Assembly: GCA_009885595.1 (NCBI GenBank)
Contig: VFKJ01000634.1
Location: 1-5,929, forward strand
DNA length: 5,929 nucleotides
From: Myxococcales bacterium
GTDB lineage: Bacteria > Myxococcota > Myxococcia > Myxococcales > Myxococcaceae
Reading direction: 5' to 3'
Numbering within the stretch: the stretch's first letter is position 1; each line of letters opens with the position of its first letter. A program made the position numbers and the translations under genes. The notes below the pieces were generated by a model. It made no database searches and was not told the DNA's origin. It was given only the letters and a program-made list of their open reading frames with translations. This document shows, piece by piece, positions 1-5,920 of this stretch.

Positions 1-303
1 GCCATCGGTGAAGCCGCCGTCGCCGCCGCCACTGCCACCGCCACCGCCCATCGCCTGCCCACCACCGCCGCCCCCCAGGCTCCCGCCCGCGCCGCCGCCG
101 GTGAGCGCTCCTCCGCCGCCCCCGCCGGTGGCGCTGGCGAGCACGCATTCCCGCGCGCCGTCGCTCGGGGCGCACACGAAGCCCGGACCGCAGTCGTCAT
201 CGCTCTGGCAGGCGAAGCGGGTGACGTTGGGGTCGAACGCGCCGCAGGTGCAGCCGACGGCCCACAGTGAAGAGGCGAGGAGCCCGAGTGACCGCAGATT
301 CAC
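1..303 (-). CDS. Cys-cluster, Gly-rich lipoprotein, N-terminal part (3' end beyond window)
   Basis: Only the first 101 codons are present; the frame is still open at the left window edge. Translation from GTG at 303 gives a short lipoprotein signal: Arg4, a hydrophobic stretch at residues 5-17, and lipobox-like AVGC with the lipidated Cys at 18. Ala rather than Leu at -3 makes the box slightly atypical. Four further cysteines follow at 32, 38, 44 and 53, in a CxxxxxCxxxxxC arrangement with SDDDCGPGFVC at its core. This is a small disulfide-type module common at the N-terminus of myxobacterial surface lipoproteins. From residue 60 the chain becomes a Gly/Ser linker to about residue 97. The protein is probably exported and membrane-anchored, with its functional domain downstream and unseen, so no function is assigned. 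The start is supported by the signal peptide and by TACGCT 7 bases upstream. The kinase gene ends 34 bp upstream on the same strand, so co-transcription is possible. Confidence 0.72.
   Translation of the reverse strand, partial: MNLRSLGLLASSLWAVGCTCGAFDPNVTRFACQSDDDCGPGFVCAPSDGARECVLASATGGGGGGALTGGGAGGSLGGGGGGQAMGGGGGSGGGDGGFTDG
13..126 (-). repeat. Low-complexity GGN-codon tract encoding a Gly-rich linker
   Basis: Residues 60-97 of the lipoprotein are mostly glycine, in runs of three to six broken by Ala, Ser, Leu, Gln and Met. At DNA level this is an imperfect GCC/ACC triplet run on the plus strand. It is most simply a flexible spacer between the Cys module and a downstream domain. Such tracts can change length by slippage, but only one copy is seen here, so variability is not demonstrated. 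Confidence 0.75.
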
Positions 304-316
304 GGGCGGCAGCGTA
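304..316 (-). promoter_or_regulatory. Putative leaderless -10 element of the lipoprotein gene
   Basis: The minus strand reads TACGCT (positions 316 to 311), then GCCGCCC, then the GTG start at 303. A TANNNT -10 box 7 bases before the start codon would place transcription initiation at or next to that codon. No Shine-Dalgarno sequence lies in the usual window. No convincing -35 is seen. The element sits in the 34-bp gap after the kinase stop, so the lipoprotein could have its own promoter as well as read-through from the kinase gene. Confidence 0.45.
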
Positions 317-337
317 GCAGCCCCTCGCGCCCGGGCC

Positions 338-2044
338 TCACAGGTGCAGCACCTTCTTGGTGACCTGGCCCGCCTTGACCTCCACCTCGATGGAGGTGTC
401 GATCTTCGCCTGCTCGTTGGCCAGCTTGAGCACGTGGCGCCCGGCCGGCAGCGACACCTCGATGAGGGGCGTGTCTCCCAGCAGCTTTCCGTTGAGCGAG
501 ACGCGCGTCCACGGGTCGGTGCTCAGGGTGAGCTTGCCCTGTCGCACGTCGGCCTTCTTCTGCGGCAGCGTCAGCACGATCATGAGGCGCTCGCCCTCGA
601 GGCTCACGGTCACGGTGCGCTTGACGCTGCCGTGCCCGCCGAGCGAGGCCTCGATGACGTGCTCGCCCGCGTTCACCTCGCTCACCGTGAGGGGCGCCAC
701 GCCCGCGGCCTTCCCGTCCACCGTCACCAGCGCGCCGGGTGGCTCGGTCTCCACCGCGATGGAGGAGGTCTTCTCCACCACCGCCGGCACCACGGTGGGC
801 TCGGGCACCGCCTCGAGCACCTCGACGGTGGTCTCCGGTTGTTCCGGCGGGGGCGGCTGCGCGGTCAGCACCTTCCACGACACCGCGCCCGCCATCAGCA
901 CCAGCAGCAACGTGCCCGCGGCCGCGATGCCCAGCTTGAGGTTGCCGCTGCCGTCCAGGTTGCCCGCGAACGAAGGCGTGCCGCCTGGCATCGAGGCGTC
1001 GGTGGGCGGCTTGAGCACTTCGACCTTCGAGTTGCTCAGCTCTCCGCGCGCGGCGTTCTCGATCAACTGGGTGCGCTCGGCGATGCGGGCCTTGAACAGC
1101 CGGTGCATCACCTGGCCAAGCTCGCTGGTGGAAGGACCGCCGCCGTTGGCCTGGAGCCAGCCCTCGAGCGCGGCCTTGAACTCCTGCGCGCTCTGGAAGC
1201 GGGTGGCGAGCCGCTTGTCGAGCGCGCGCATGATGATGGCCGCCAGCTCGGGCGGCACCGCGGGGTTTCGGTGCTGGGGTGGCTCGATGGGCAGGTCGCT
1301 GATCAGCGCCGTCAAGATGCGAATCTGATCGTCGAAGGCGAACAGGCGCCGGTGGGTGACGAGCTCCCAGAGCACCACGCCCATCGCGAACACGTCGACG
1401 CGCGCGTCGAGGTCGCTGTCGCCCTTCGCCTGCTCGGGCGCCATGTACGCGAACTTGCCCTTGAGCTGCTGGCCCTGCGTCTGGGTGGCGCGGTTGGCGG
1501 CCCGGGCGATGCCGAAGTCCACCAGCTTCACCTGGCCGTCCCAGGTGAGCACGATGTTGTGGGGGCTGACGTCGCGGTGCACCACGTTGAGCGGCTTGCC
1601 GTCGATGCCCGCGCGCAGGTGGGCGTGCGAGAGGCCCTCGAGCGCCAAGATGGCGATCTTCACCGATACCCGGGGGTCGAGCGGCGTGCCCGCCTTCGCC
1701 GCGGTGCGCGCCACGCTGACGAGGTTCTCGCCCGCGAGGTACTCCATCGCGATGTAGTAGGCGCCCGCGTGCTCGCCGAGGTCGAAGACCTGCACGATGT
1801 TCGGGTGGGTGAGCTGCACCACGATGCGCGCCTCGTCGAGGAACATCTCCACGAAGGCTTCGTCTTGCGAGAGCGACTCGATGATGCGCTTGACCACCAC
1901 CAGGCGCTCGAAGCCGCGCAGGCCCACCTGGCGCGCGAGCCAGATCTCCGCCATGCCGCCGGTGGCGAGCTTCGCGAGCAGGGTGTAGGCGCCGACGACG
2001 GTGCCGGGCGCCCAGCCCGGGGTGTCGGCCTGAGGCTGCGTCAT
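338..2044 (-). CDS. Transmembrane Ser/Thr protein kinase with two C-terminal PEGA domains
   Basis: This is a 568-aa Hanks-type kinase that transfers phosphate from ATP to Ser/Thr of partner proteins. The kinase domain spans about residues 18-295. It has the glycine loop LATGGMAEIW at 26-35, the ATP-binding Lys52 (VVVKRI), the probable helix-C Glu71 and HRDVSPHN at 156-163 with catalytic Asp158. DFG is at 176-178 and the APE motif at 202-204. Ser160 replaces the usual catalytic-loop Lys; kinases of myxobacteria often carry this HRDVSPxN form, so activity is still expected. A juxtamembrane segment at 300-368 leads to one membrane helix at about 371-390. A Pro/Glu/Val-rich spacer follows, then two PEGA-like beta domains at about 428-493 and 503-566. 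The expected topology is kinase in the cytoplasm and PEGA domains in the periplasm, suited to envelope sensing. I chose the ATG at 2044; an in-frame TTG at 2062 would add six residues but has no ribosome site. The divergent TPR gene is a candidate partner. The substrate is unknown. Confidence 0.93.
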   Translation of the reverse strand: MTQPQADTPGWAPGTVVGAYTLLAKLATGGMAEIWLARQVGLRGFERLVVVKRIIESLSQDEAFVEMFLDEARIVVQLTHPNIVQVFDLGEHAGAYYIAMEYLAGENLVSVARTAAKAGTPLDPRVSVKIAILALEGLSHAHLRAGIDGKPLNVVHRDVSPHNIVLTWDGQVKLVDFGIARAANRATQTQGQQLKGKFAYMAPEQAKGDSDLDARVDVFAMGVVLWELVTHRRLFAFDDQIRILTALISDLPIEPPQHRNPAVPPELAAIIMRALDKRLATRFQSAQEFKAALEGWLQANGGGPSTSELGQVMHRLFKARIAERTQLIENAARGELSNSKVEVLKPPTDASMPGGTPSFAGNLDGSGNLKLGIAAAGTLLLVLMAGAVSWKVLTAQPPPPEQPETTVEVLEAVPEPTVVPAVVEKTSSIAVETEPPGALVTVDGKAAGVAPLTVSEVNAGEHVIEASLGGHGSVKRTVTVSLEGERLMIVLTLPQKKADVRQGKLTLSTDPWTRVSLNGKLLGDTPLIEVSLPAGRHVLKLANEQAKIDTSIEVEVKAGQVTKKVLHL

Positions 2045-2059
2045 CGGGGGACGACTATG
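2045..2059 (-). promoter_or_regulatory. Possible near-leaderless -10 region of the kinase gene
   Basis: Upstream of the kinase ATG the minus strand reads CATAGTCG then TCCCCCG. It can be read as CATAGT 9 bases before the start, or as TAGTCG 7 bases before it. The second reading matches the spacing of the other genes here but lacks the final T. There is no purine-rich Shine-Dalgarno sequence, so a leaderless or very short-leader transcript is plausible. This is the weakest of the four start-proximal -10 candidates. Confidence 0.3.
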
Positions 2060-2130
2060 CAACGAAGTCCGAACGCGGGGATCAGAATCCGCCGCGAGCG
2101 CAACCGGTTTCCCCGGACGTCAGCGGGCGG

Positions 2131-2143
2131 TAGCGTGCCGCCC
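2131..2143 (+). promoter_or_regulatory. Putative leaderless -10 element of the TPR-protein gene
   Basis: TAGCGT at 2131-2136 is followed by GCCGCCC and then the GTG start at 2144. Spacing and spacer sequence are identical to those at the lipoprotein gene. No Shine-Dalgarno sequence is present. TTTCCC at 2108-2113 is 17 bases upstream of the -10 and is only a weak -35 candidate. It overlaps an 8-bp palindrome, AACCGGTT, at 2102-2109. The 99-bp divergent gap therefore probably carries promoters for both this gene and the kinase. Confidence 0.45.
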
Positions 2144-3223
2144 GTGAGCGCGCTCCGAACCCTCCTCCTGTGCCTGATGCTCCCGCTGGCCGCGTGGGCG
2201 CAGGTGGACAAGGCCGAGAAGGCGCTGCGCGAGCTGGAATACCCCGAGGCGCTCAAGGCGTTGGAGGCGGCGAAGAAGCAGGTGGGCAACGACCGCGCCA
2301 CCACGCTGCGAATTCACGAGCTCTCGGCGATCGTGCTGGCCACCCTGGGGCAGGACGCCAAGGCGCTCAAGGCGTTCCAGGTGGTGTTCTCGCTCGCGCC
2401 CGATTTCAAGCTGGCGGGCAATCACCCGCCGCGGGTCACCACCGTGTTCTACGAGGCGCGGGGCTGGCTCGATCAGCACAAGCCGCTCGAGGTGCGCCAG
2501 CTGCCAGGCGTGGCCAGGCAGGGGCTGATCACCGAGCTGCAGGTCGAGGTGGGGAACGATCCGCTCAAGCTCATCAAAGAGGTGCGCTTCTACCTGCTGG
2601 TCGACGGCAAGGTGAGCGAGCTCGAAGTGCCGGTGACGGGACCCGTGGTGGTGGCGCCGGCGGAGGTGCAGCGGCTCTCGTGGTGGGCGGTGGTGCTGGG
2701 CGAAAAGAAGGCGGTGCTCGCCGAGCTGGCGTCGAAGGGTTCGCCGCGCATCGAGGCCGCCGCGCCGTTGCCGGTGGCGGTGAAGCCGAAGAGCCCCGAG
2801 CCGCCGCCGCAGCCCGAGCCCGTCCCCGCGCCCGTGGTGGAAGAGAAAGAGCCTGAGCTCACCGCGTGGGAAGAGCCCCCCAGGCCGATGCCGGGCACAC
2901 GCGTCGCCTCGTTCGCGCTGCTGGGCAGCGGCGTGGCGGTGGCGGGGCTGGGCCTCGCGTTCGGCGCGATGTCCGAGGGCACCAAAGCGAAGGTCACGGG
3001 CGCCGAAGTCGACGCCAGCGGCCGCGTGGTTGGGCTCACCCAGAAAGACGCGCTCGCGCTCGACGCTCAGCAGCGCACCGAGGCGAGCCTCGCCAACGTC
3101 TTCATCATCACGGGCGCGGCGTTGGCGGCGGGCGGGGTGACGCTGCTCATCTTGAGCCTCGACGACACCAAGGTGGCGCTGGTGCCCACTTTTGGCGGGG
3201 TCGGGCTCGCCGGCTCGTTCTGA
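2144..3223 (+). CDS. Exported TPR-type envelope protein with Pro-rich linker and two C-terminal hydrophobic helices
   Basis: This is a 359-aa protein of unknown specific function. Residues 1-19 form a signal peptide (Arg5, Leu-rich core, AWA before Gln20). Residues 20-110 are alpha-helical with TPR-like spacing, including YPEALKALEAAKK and the helix pair before LAPDFKL at 84-90. Such repeats normally bind proteins. Residues 115-200 look beta-rich and globular. A Pro/Glu-rich linker covers about 208-250. Two hydrophobic segments follow, at about 254-275 and 318-338, separated by a 40-residue polar loop, and a short hydrophobic tail ends in Phe. This layout recurs in myxobacterial envelope proteins. 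GTG at 2144 is chosen because it starts the signal peptide exactly and has TAGCGT 7 bases upstream; the frame stays open further upstream only as antisense of the kinase. Divergence from the kinase suggests shared control or a functional link, which is inference. Localisation to the periplasm and inner membrane is likely. Confidence 0.82.
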   Translation: MSALRTLLLCLMLPLAAWAQVDKAEKALRELEYPEALKALEAAKKQVGNDRATTLRIHELSAIVLATLGQDAKALKAFQVVFSLAPDFKLAGNHPPRVTTVFYEARGWLDQHKPLEVRQLPGVARQGLITELQVEVGNDPLKLIKEVRFYLLVDGKVSELEVPVTGPVVVAPAEVQRLSWWAVVLGEKKAVLAELASKGSPRIEAAAPLPVAVKPKSPEPPPQPEPVPAPVVEEKEPELTAWEEPPRPMPGTRVASFALLGSGVAVAGLGLAFGAMSEGTKAKVTGAEVDASGRVVGLTQKDALALDAQQRTEASLANVFIITGAALAAGGVTLLILSLDDTKVALVPTFGGVGLAGSF

Positions 3224-3231
3224 CTCAGAAC
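3217..3231. repeat. Perfect palindrome spanning both convergent stop codons
   Basis: GTTCTGACTCAGAAC is a 7-base inverted repeat around a single central C at 3224. Both TGA stops lie inside it: 3221-3223 for the TPR gene and the complement of 3225-3227 for the DUF262 gene. In RNA it could fold as a 6-bp stem with a 3-base loop from either strand. No T-run follows on either side, so it is not a standard intrinsic terminator. The symmetry may simply arise because both genes end in a TTC Phe codon followed by TGA. Confidence 0.6.
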
Positions 3232-4922
3232 TCGACGCGCCAGACCGCTGCCGCAACCTCTGCGAGCTTCTCCTGTCGCCCGATGATGGCTTGCGGTGTC
3301 CAGTCGGCTGCCTCGGCGAGTCGCGTCGTCGGCCAAGCGCTGCTTCGGTAGGATTGGACCTTCAGCGAATAGGGCTGATTGCCGAGGCTGCGGTTCTGGT
3401 CGCGATCCAGGAGCACGTAGTTCCCGATTCGCGCCGTGAATCTTCGGCGATCCTCCTCAGAGAAGGTCGCCCAATCAGCGCCCGGGTTCTCTGGGAGGAC
3501 GTGCTCGAGCGTCGCGATCGAGGTCTCGAAGTCACCCGAGGGACCACCCATCTTCTGATCGATCGCGAAGAGGATGTAGCGAGGTAGGCGTGCCTTCCTT
3601 CCCCGCCGCGCCAGTTCCGCGCGAGCGAAGTCGGCTTTGAAGTCTTCGTCGGAGACGTAGAGGTCCCGGAGGCCGTCGCGGCCATCGACGCCGAGCCAGA
3701 TGGCTTTCGGAGAGGTGAGTTTCTGCTCGCTTACTGCGATCGCGACCTGGTTGAACCGTTGTTCGAGTTCGCTCGGGTTCCGCCTTCCGACGACGGAGTG
3801 TCGGAAGAACACAACGAGGCAGGTGCGGAGAACTGATTCGATGCGCTTGAGCTCGAAGCCTCGCGAGAAACACGCCAGCAACAAGGGGATGTGTTGGGAG
3901 ACGTCCAGCAGCGTGAGCGCGCGGATGTGTTCCTTGCAGTCCTTGGATTCGGCCCAGAGTTCGTCGTTGGGGTCGCTGAGTGCCCGGAACCACAACGCTG
4001 CGCTGTCGAGGGCCTCCAACAGGGTGAACGCCTGCTCGCGGCTGGTGACCTCGCCCTTGAGCACCTTGAAGAGGCGGTCAGCGCGAACCAGCTTCCGCCG
4101 CGAAATCCAATACTGGCGAAGGAACGTGGGAAGCGTTTCCGCTTCCACCGTCTCCACGATGCGGCGCCATTTGACGCGGGCGTGGTCGAGGTCGACCTTG
4201 CCCCCCTTCAGAAGCGAGAACAGATAGTTCTTCAGCAGATCCGTCGACGTCAGTTGGAGGCTTCGTGCGTTCAGCGTCTCGAACACCGAGTAAGCGTTGA
4301 GTTCGTCATCGACCGTGATTGTCGTGAACGCCAATTGCGTTCCCATCGACTCTTGGAACGCGGCAACCAGCGCTTCGCCGTCGGCTTCCGCCGGGACGAG
4401 CTTTCGCCACTTCTCCCTGAAGAACTCGAGCGCATTCCACAGCCGCTTGGTGGAGCCCCGAAGCAGGCGCGCGCGGTCCGGTGGCAGCCCCCCGAGGTTG
4501 ACGATGAACTCCTGGAAGAAGTCGTTGTCAGTCTCGTTGAGGACCAGCTTGCTCTGCCAGCGAAGTGACCCCGGATCGGGTGAACCGACATAGCGGGCTC
4601 GCAAGAGGTCGTAGCGCGCCACGTCGCCCCTCTCTCGCAGCAGTTCCAGCACCGCTACGCAAGCCACCACGAGGGTGGCGAGGCGCTGCTGTCCATCGAT
4701 GACCTGGGTCGGCCCCTTCGTCACTCGCTGCAACACCAGTGCGCCCATGTAGTGGGGAAAGGGCGCTGTGCGGCTCTCCAGCACGTCCTCCCAAAGCGCC
4801 TCCCACTGCTCCTGTTCCCACATGTAGTCGCGCTGATAGAGCGGCACCTTGTAGAGCTTGCCGTTCGAGAAGAGTTCCTCGAGGGTGATGGTGTCCGTGT
4901 CGAGCAACCTTGGCTTCGCCAT
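3225..4922 (-). CDS. GmrSD-like single-chain type IV restriction protein (DUF262-DUF1524)
   Basis: This is a 565-aa protein with both halves of the GmrS/GmrD system in one chain. The N-terminal DUF262 domain (about 10-240) has PLYQRDYMWE at 27-36, VIDGQQRLATL at 74-84 and FETLNARSLQLTSTDLLKN at 214-232. In characterised relatives the DGQQR motif binds and hydrolyses NTPs. The middle (about 240-440) is helical and may contribute to specificity. The C-terminal DUF1524 domain (about 445-560) is a His-Me finger nuclease: LEHVLPENP at 472-480 with His474, IGNYVLL at 499-505, Asn510 and Lys521, all intact. Relatives cleave DNA with modified bases (GmrSD, BrxU) or act beside phosphorothioate systems (SspE); the modification sensed here cannot be read from sequence. 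No modification genes are adjacent, which favours stand-alone type IV restriction. ATG 4922 is preferred over upstream ATGs at 4964 and 5030 because the family fold begins soon after it and TATCTT lies 6 bases upstream. Lower GC than its neighbours suggests acquisition. Confidence 0.9.
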   Translation of the reverse strand: MAKPRLLDTDTITLEELFSNGKLYKVPLYQRDYMWEQEQWEALWEDVLESRTAPFPHYMGALVLQRVTKGPTQVIDGQQRLATLVVACVAVLELLRERGDVARYDLLRARYVGSPDPGSLRWQSKLVLNETDNDFFQEFIVNLGGLPPDRARLLRGSTKRLWNALEFFREKWRKLVPAEADGEALVAAFQESMGTQLAFTTITVDDELNAYSVFETLNARSLQLTSTDLLKNYLFSLLKGGKVDLDHARVKWRRIVETVEAETLPTFLRQYWISRRKLVRADRLFKVLKGEVTSREQAFTLLEALDSAALWFRALSDPNDELWAESKDCKEHIRALTLLDVSQHIPLLLACFSRGFELKRIESVLRTCLVVFFRHSVVGRRNPSELEQRFNQVAIAVSEQKLTSPKAIWLGVDGRDGLRDLYVSDEDFKADFARAELARRGRKARLPRYILFAIDQKMGGPSGDFETSIATLEHVLPENPGADWATFSEEDRRRFTARIGNYVLLDRDQNRSLGNQPYSLKVQSYRSSAWPTTRLAEAADWTPQAIIGRQEKLAEVAAAVWRVEF

Positions 4923-4934
4923 GACCCGAAGATA
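4923..4934 (-). promoter_or_regulatory. Putative leaderless -10 element of the DUF262-DUF1524 gene
   Basis: The minus strand reads TATCTT (4934 to 4929), then CGGGTC, then the ATG at 4922. This is the best match to a -10 consensus in the window, and the 6-base spacing would put initiation at the start codon. No Shine-Dalgarno sequence and no clear -35 are seen. The element also supports this ATG over the upstream alternatives, which would leave the box inside the coding region. Confidence 0.45.
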
Positions 4935-5051
4935 CAGCGGCCGCGCCTGGGCCTCTCGGAACATCAGTTCAGGCTGCTGGGAGTAGCCCCGCCGCACTCG
5001 TTCATGGACTCGCGCAGTCGCCCAGCACATGGTGCGCCCTCACGGTCGTTC
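4935..5051. other. Divergent intergenic region, no further element recognised
   Basis: This is the remainder of the 140-bp gap between the restriction gene and the oxidoreductase gene. It must hold the oxidoreductase promoter, but I see no TANNNT box on the plus strand at a useful distance. GGAAC at 4958-4962 resembles an ECF-sigma -35, but no matching -10 follows. There are no long inverted repeats or terminators. Confidence 0.5.
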
Positions 5052-5057
5052 TGGAGG
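5052..5057 (+). promoter_or_regulatory. Shine-Dalgarno site of the oxidoreductase gene
   Basis: TGGAGG lies five bases before the ATG at 5063 and is strongly complementary to the 16S rRNA tail. It fixes this start codon. It is the only clear ribosome binding site in the window, so this gene should have a normal leader, unlike the other four. Confidence 0.8.
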
Positions 5058-5062
5058 CGAAC

Positions 5063-5920
5063 ATGTACGCTGTCGCTGGAGTCTCGGGTCGTACGGGCGC
5101 GGCCACCGCGAACGCGCTGCTCAAGCAAGGTCAAAAAGTCCGGGTGCTGGTGCGCAACGAAGCGCAGGCCGAGCCCTGGCGCAGCAAGCACGTCGAGATC
5201 GCGACGGTCGATCTCACCGACAGCGCCGGGCTGGCGACCGCGCTCAAGGGCACGAACGGCGCGTACCTGCTCTTGCCGCCCAACCCCACCGCCACCGACT
5301 ACCTCGCCGACCGCGCCGCCTTCCTCGAGAAGATGATCGCCGGGGTGAAGAAGTCGGGCATCAAGAACATCCTCTTCCTCTCGTCGATCGGCGCTCAGCA
5401 CCCCGCGGGCACGGGGCCGGTGGTCGCGCTCCACCGGGCGGAGAAGGCGCTGTCGGGCCTGCTTCCTTCGGTCACCTTCCTGCGCCCCGGCTACATCCTG
5501 GAGAACTGGGCCGCCTCGTTGCTGCCCGCGCTGGAGACCAGCGAGCTGCCGTTCTTCGGCAGCGTGCACGTGAAGTTCCCGCAGGTGGGCACGCACGACG
5601 TCGGCCTCGCCGCCGCCAACGCGCTGGTGGAGAACTTCCACGGCACGCGTCACCTGGAGCTCGGTGGCAAGGAGAACTGGTCGGTCGAGGACGTGGCCGT
5701 GGTGCTCACCTCGTTGCTCGGTCAGCAGATCAAGCCCGTGTCGCTGCCGGTGGAGTCGGCGCGCGAGGGGCTCGAGAAGATGGGCATGAACCCGTCGATG
5801 GCCGCGCTCTACGCCGAGATGTACCAGGGCCTGGCGCGGGGGCTGCTGGCCTTCGCGCACCCGCATGGCTTCCTGCGCGGGAACACGCCGCTGTTCGAGT
5901 CGCTCAAGCCGTTGGTGTGA
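5063..5920 (+). CDS. NmrA-like NAD(P)-binding oxidoreductase (atypical SDR)
   Basis: This is a complete 285-aa soluble cytoplasmic Rossmann-fold protein. The nucleotide loop GVSGRTG is at residues 6-12, right after the first beta strand. Arg31 at the end of the second strand (VLVRN) suggests NADP(H) preference. Asp50 (VDLTD) is where this family contacts the adenine ring. Further landmarks are LLLPPNP at 69-75, FLSSIG at 105-110 and the FLRPGYILENW segment at 139-149, typical of NmrA and quinone-reductase-like SDRs. The classical SDR YxxxK pair is not evident; HRAEKAL at 124-130 occupies that place. Members may reduce quinones or other small substrates, or act as redox sensors without catalysis, so the substrate is left open. 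Length is normal for the family. The start is fixed by TGGAGG five bases upstream. It is divergent from the restriction gene and no partner is evident. GC content is high, like the kinase, suggesting native chromosome. The last nine bases of the window after its stop hold nothing recognisable. Confidence 0.9.
   Translation: MYAVAGVSGRTGAATANALLKQGQKVRVLVRNEAQAEPWRSKHVEIATVDLTDSAGLATALKGTNGAYLLLPPNPTATDYLADRAAFLEKMIAGVKKSGIKNILFLSSIGAQHPAGTGPVVALHRAEKALSGLLPSVTFLRPGYILENWAASLLPALETSELPFFGSVHVKFPQVGTHDVGLAAANALVENFHGTRHLELGGKENWSVEDVAVVLTSLLGQQIKPVSLPVESAREGLEKMGMNPSMAALYAEMYQGLARGLLAFAHPHGFLRGNTPLFESLKPLV

Noticed and set aside
357..1328. Plus-strand open frame opposite the kinase C-terminal half
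   Set aside because: Ser/Thr/Pro-rich composition without domains; the minus strand encodes convincing kinase and PEGA domains over the same bases.
8..2143. Long plus-strand open frame continuous with the TPR gene (would give a 1071-aa protein)
   Set aside because: It runs antisense to the lipoprotein and kinase genes, has low-complexity His/Arg/Leu-rich composition, and a signal peptide starts cleanly at GTG 2144. It is a GC-driven shadow.
2120..3256. Minus-strand open frame of 378 codons opposite the TPR gene
   Set aside because: The product is Arg/His-rich without recognisable domains, and the plus-strand frame has a signal peptide, TPR helices and membrane segments.
3891..4568. Plus-strand open frame opposite the DUF262 domain
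   Set aside because: No start signals or domain signatures; the minus frame carries DUF262 motifs over the same region.
4958..4984. GGAAC as an ECF sigma-factor promoter for the oxidoreductase gene
   Set aside because: No matching -10 element 16-17 bases downstream; a five-base match alone is expected by chance.
4923..5030. N-terminal extension of the restriction gene to ATG 4964 or 5030
   Set aside because: Neither start has a Shine-Dalgarno sequence, the added 14-36 residues match nothing in the family, and TATCTT sits just before ATG 4922.
5021..5034. GCACATGGTGC as an operator hairpin
   Set aside because: Arms are only four bases long; too weak to call in GC-rich DNA.
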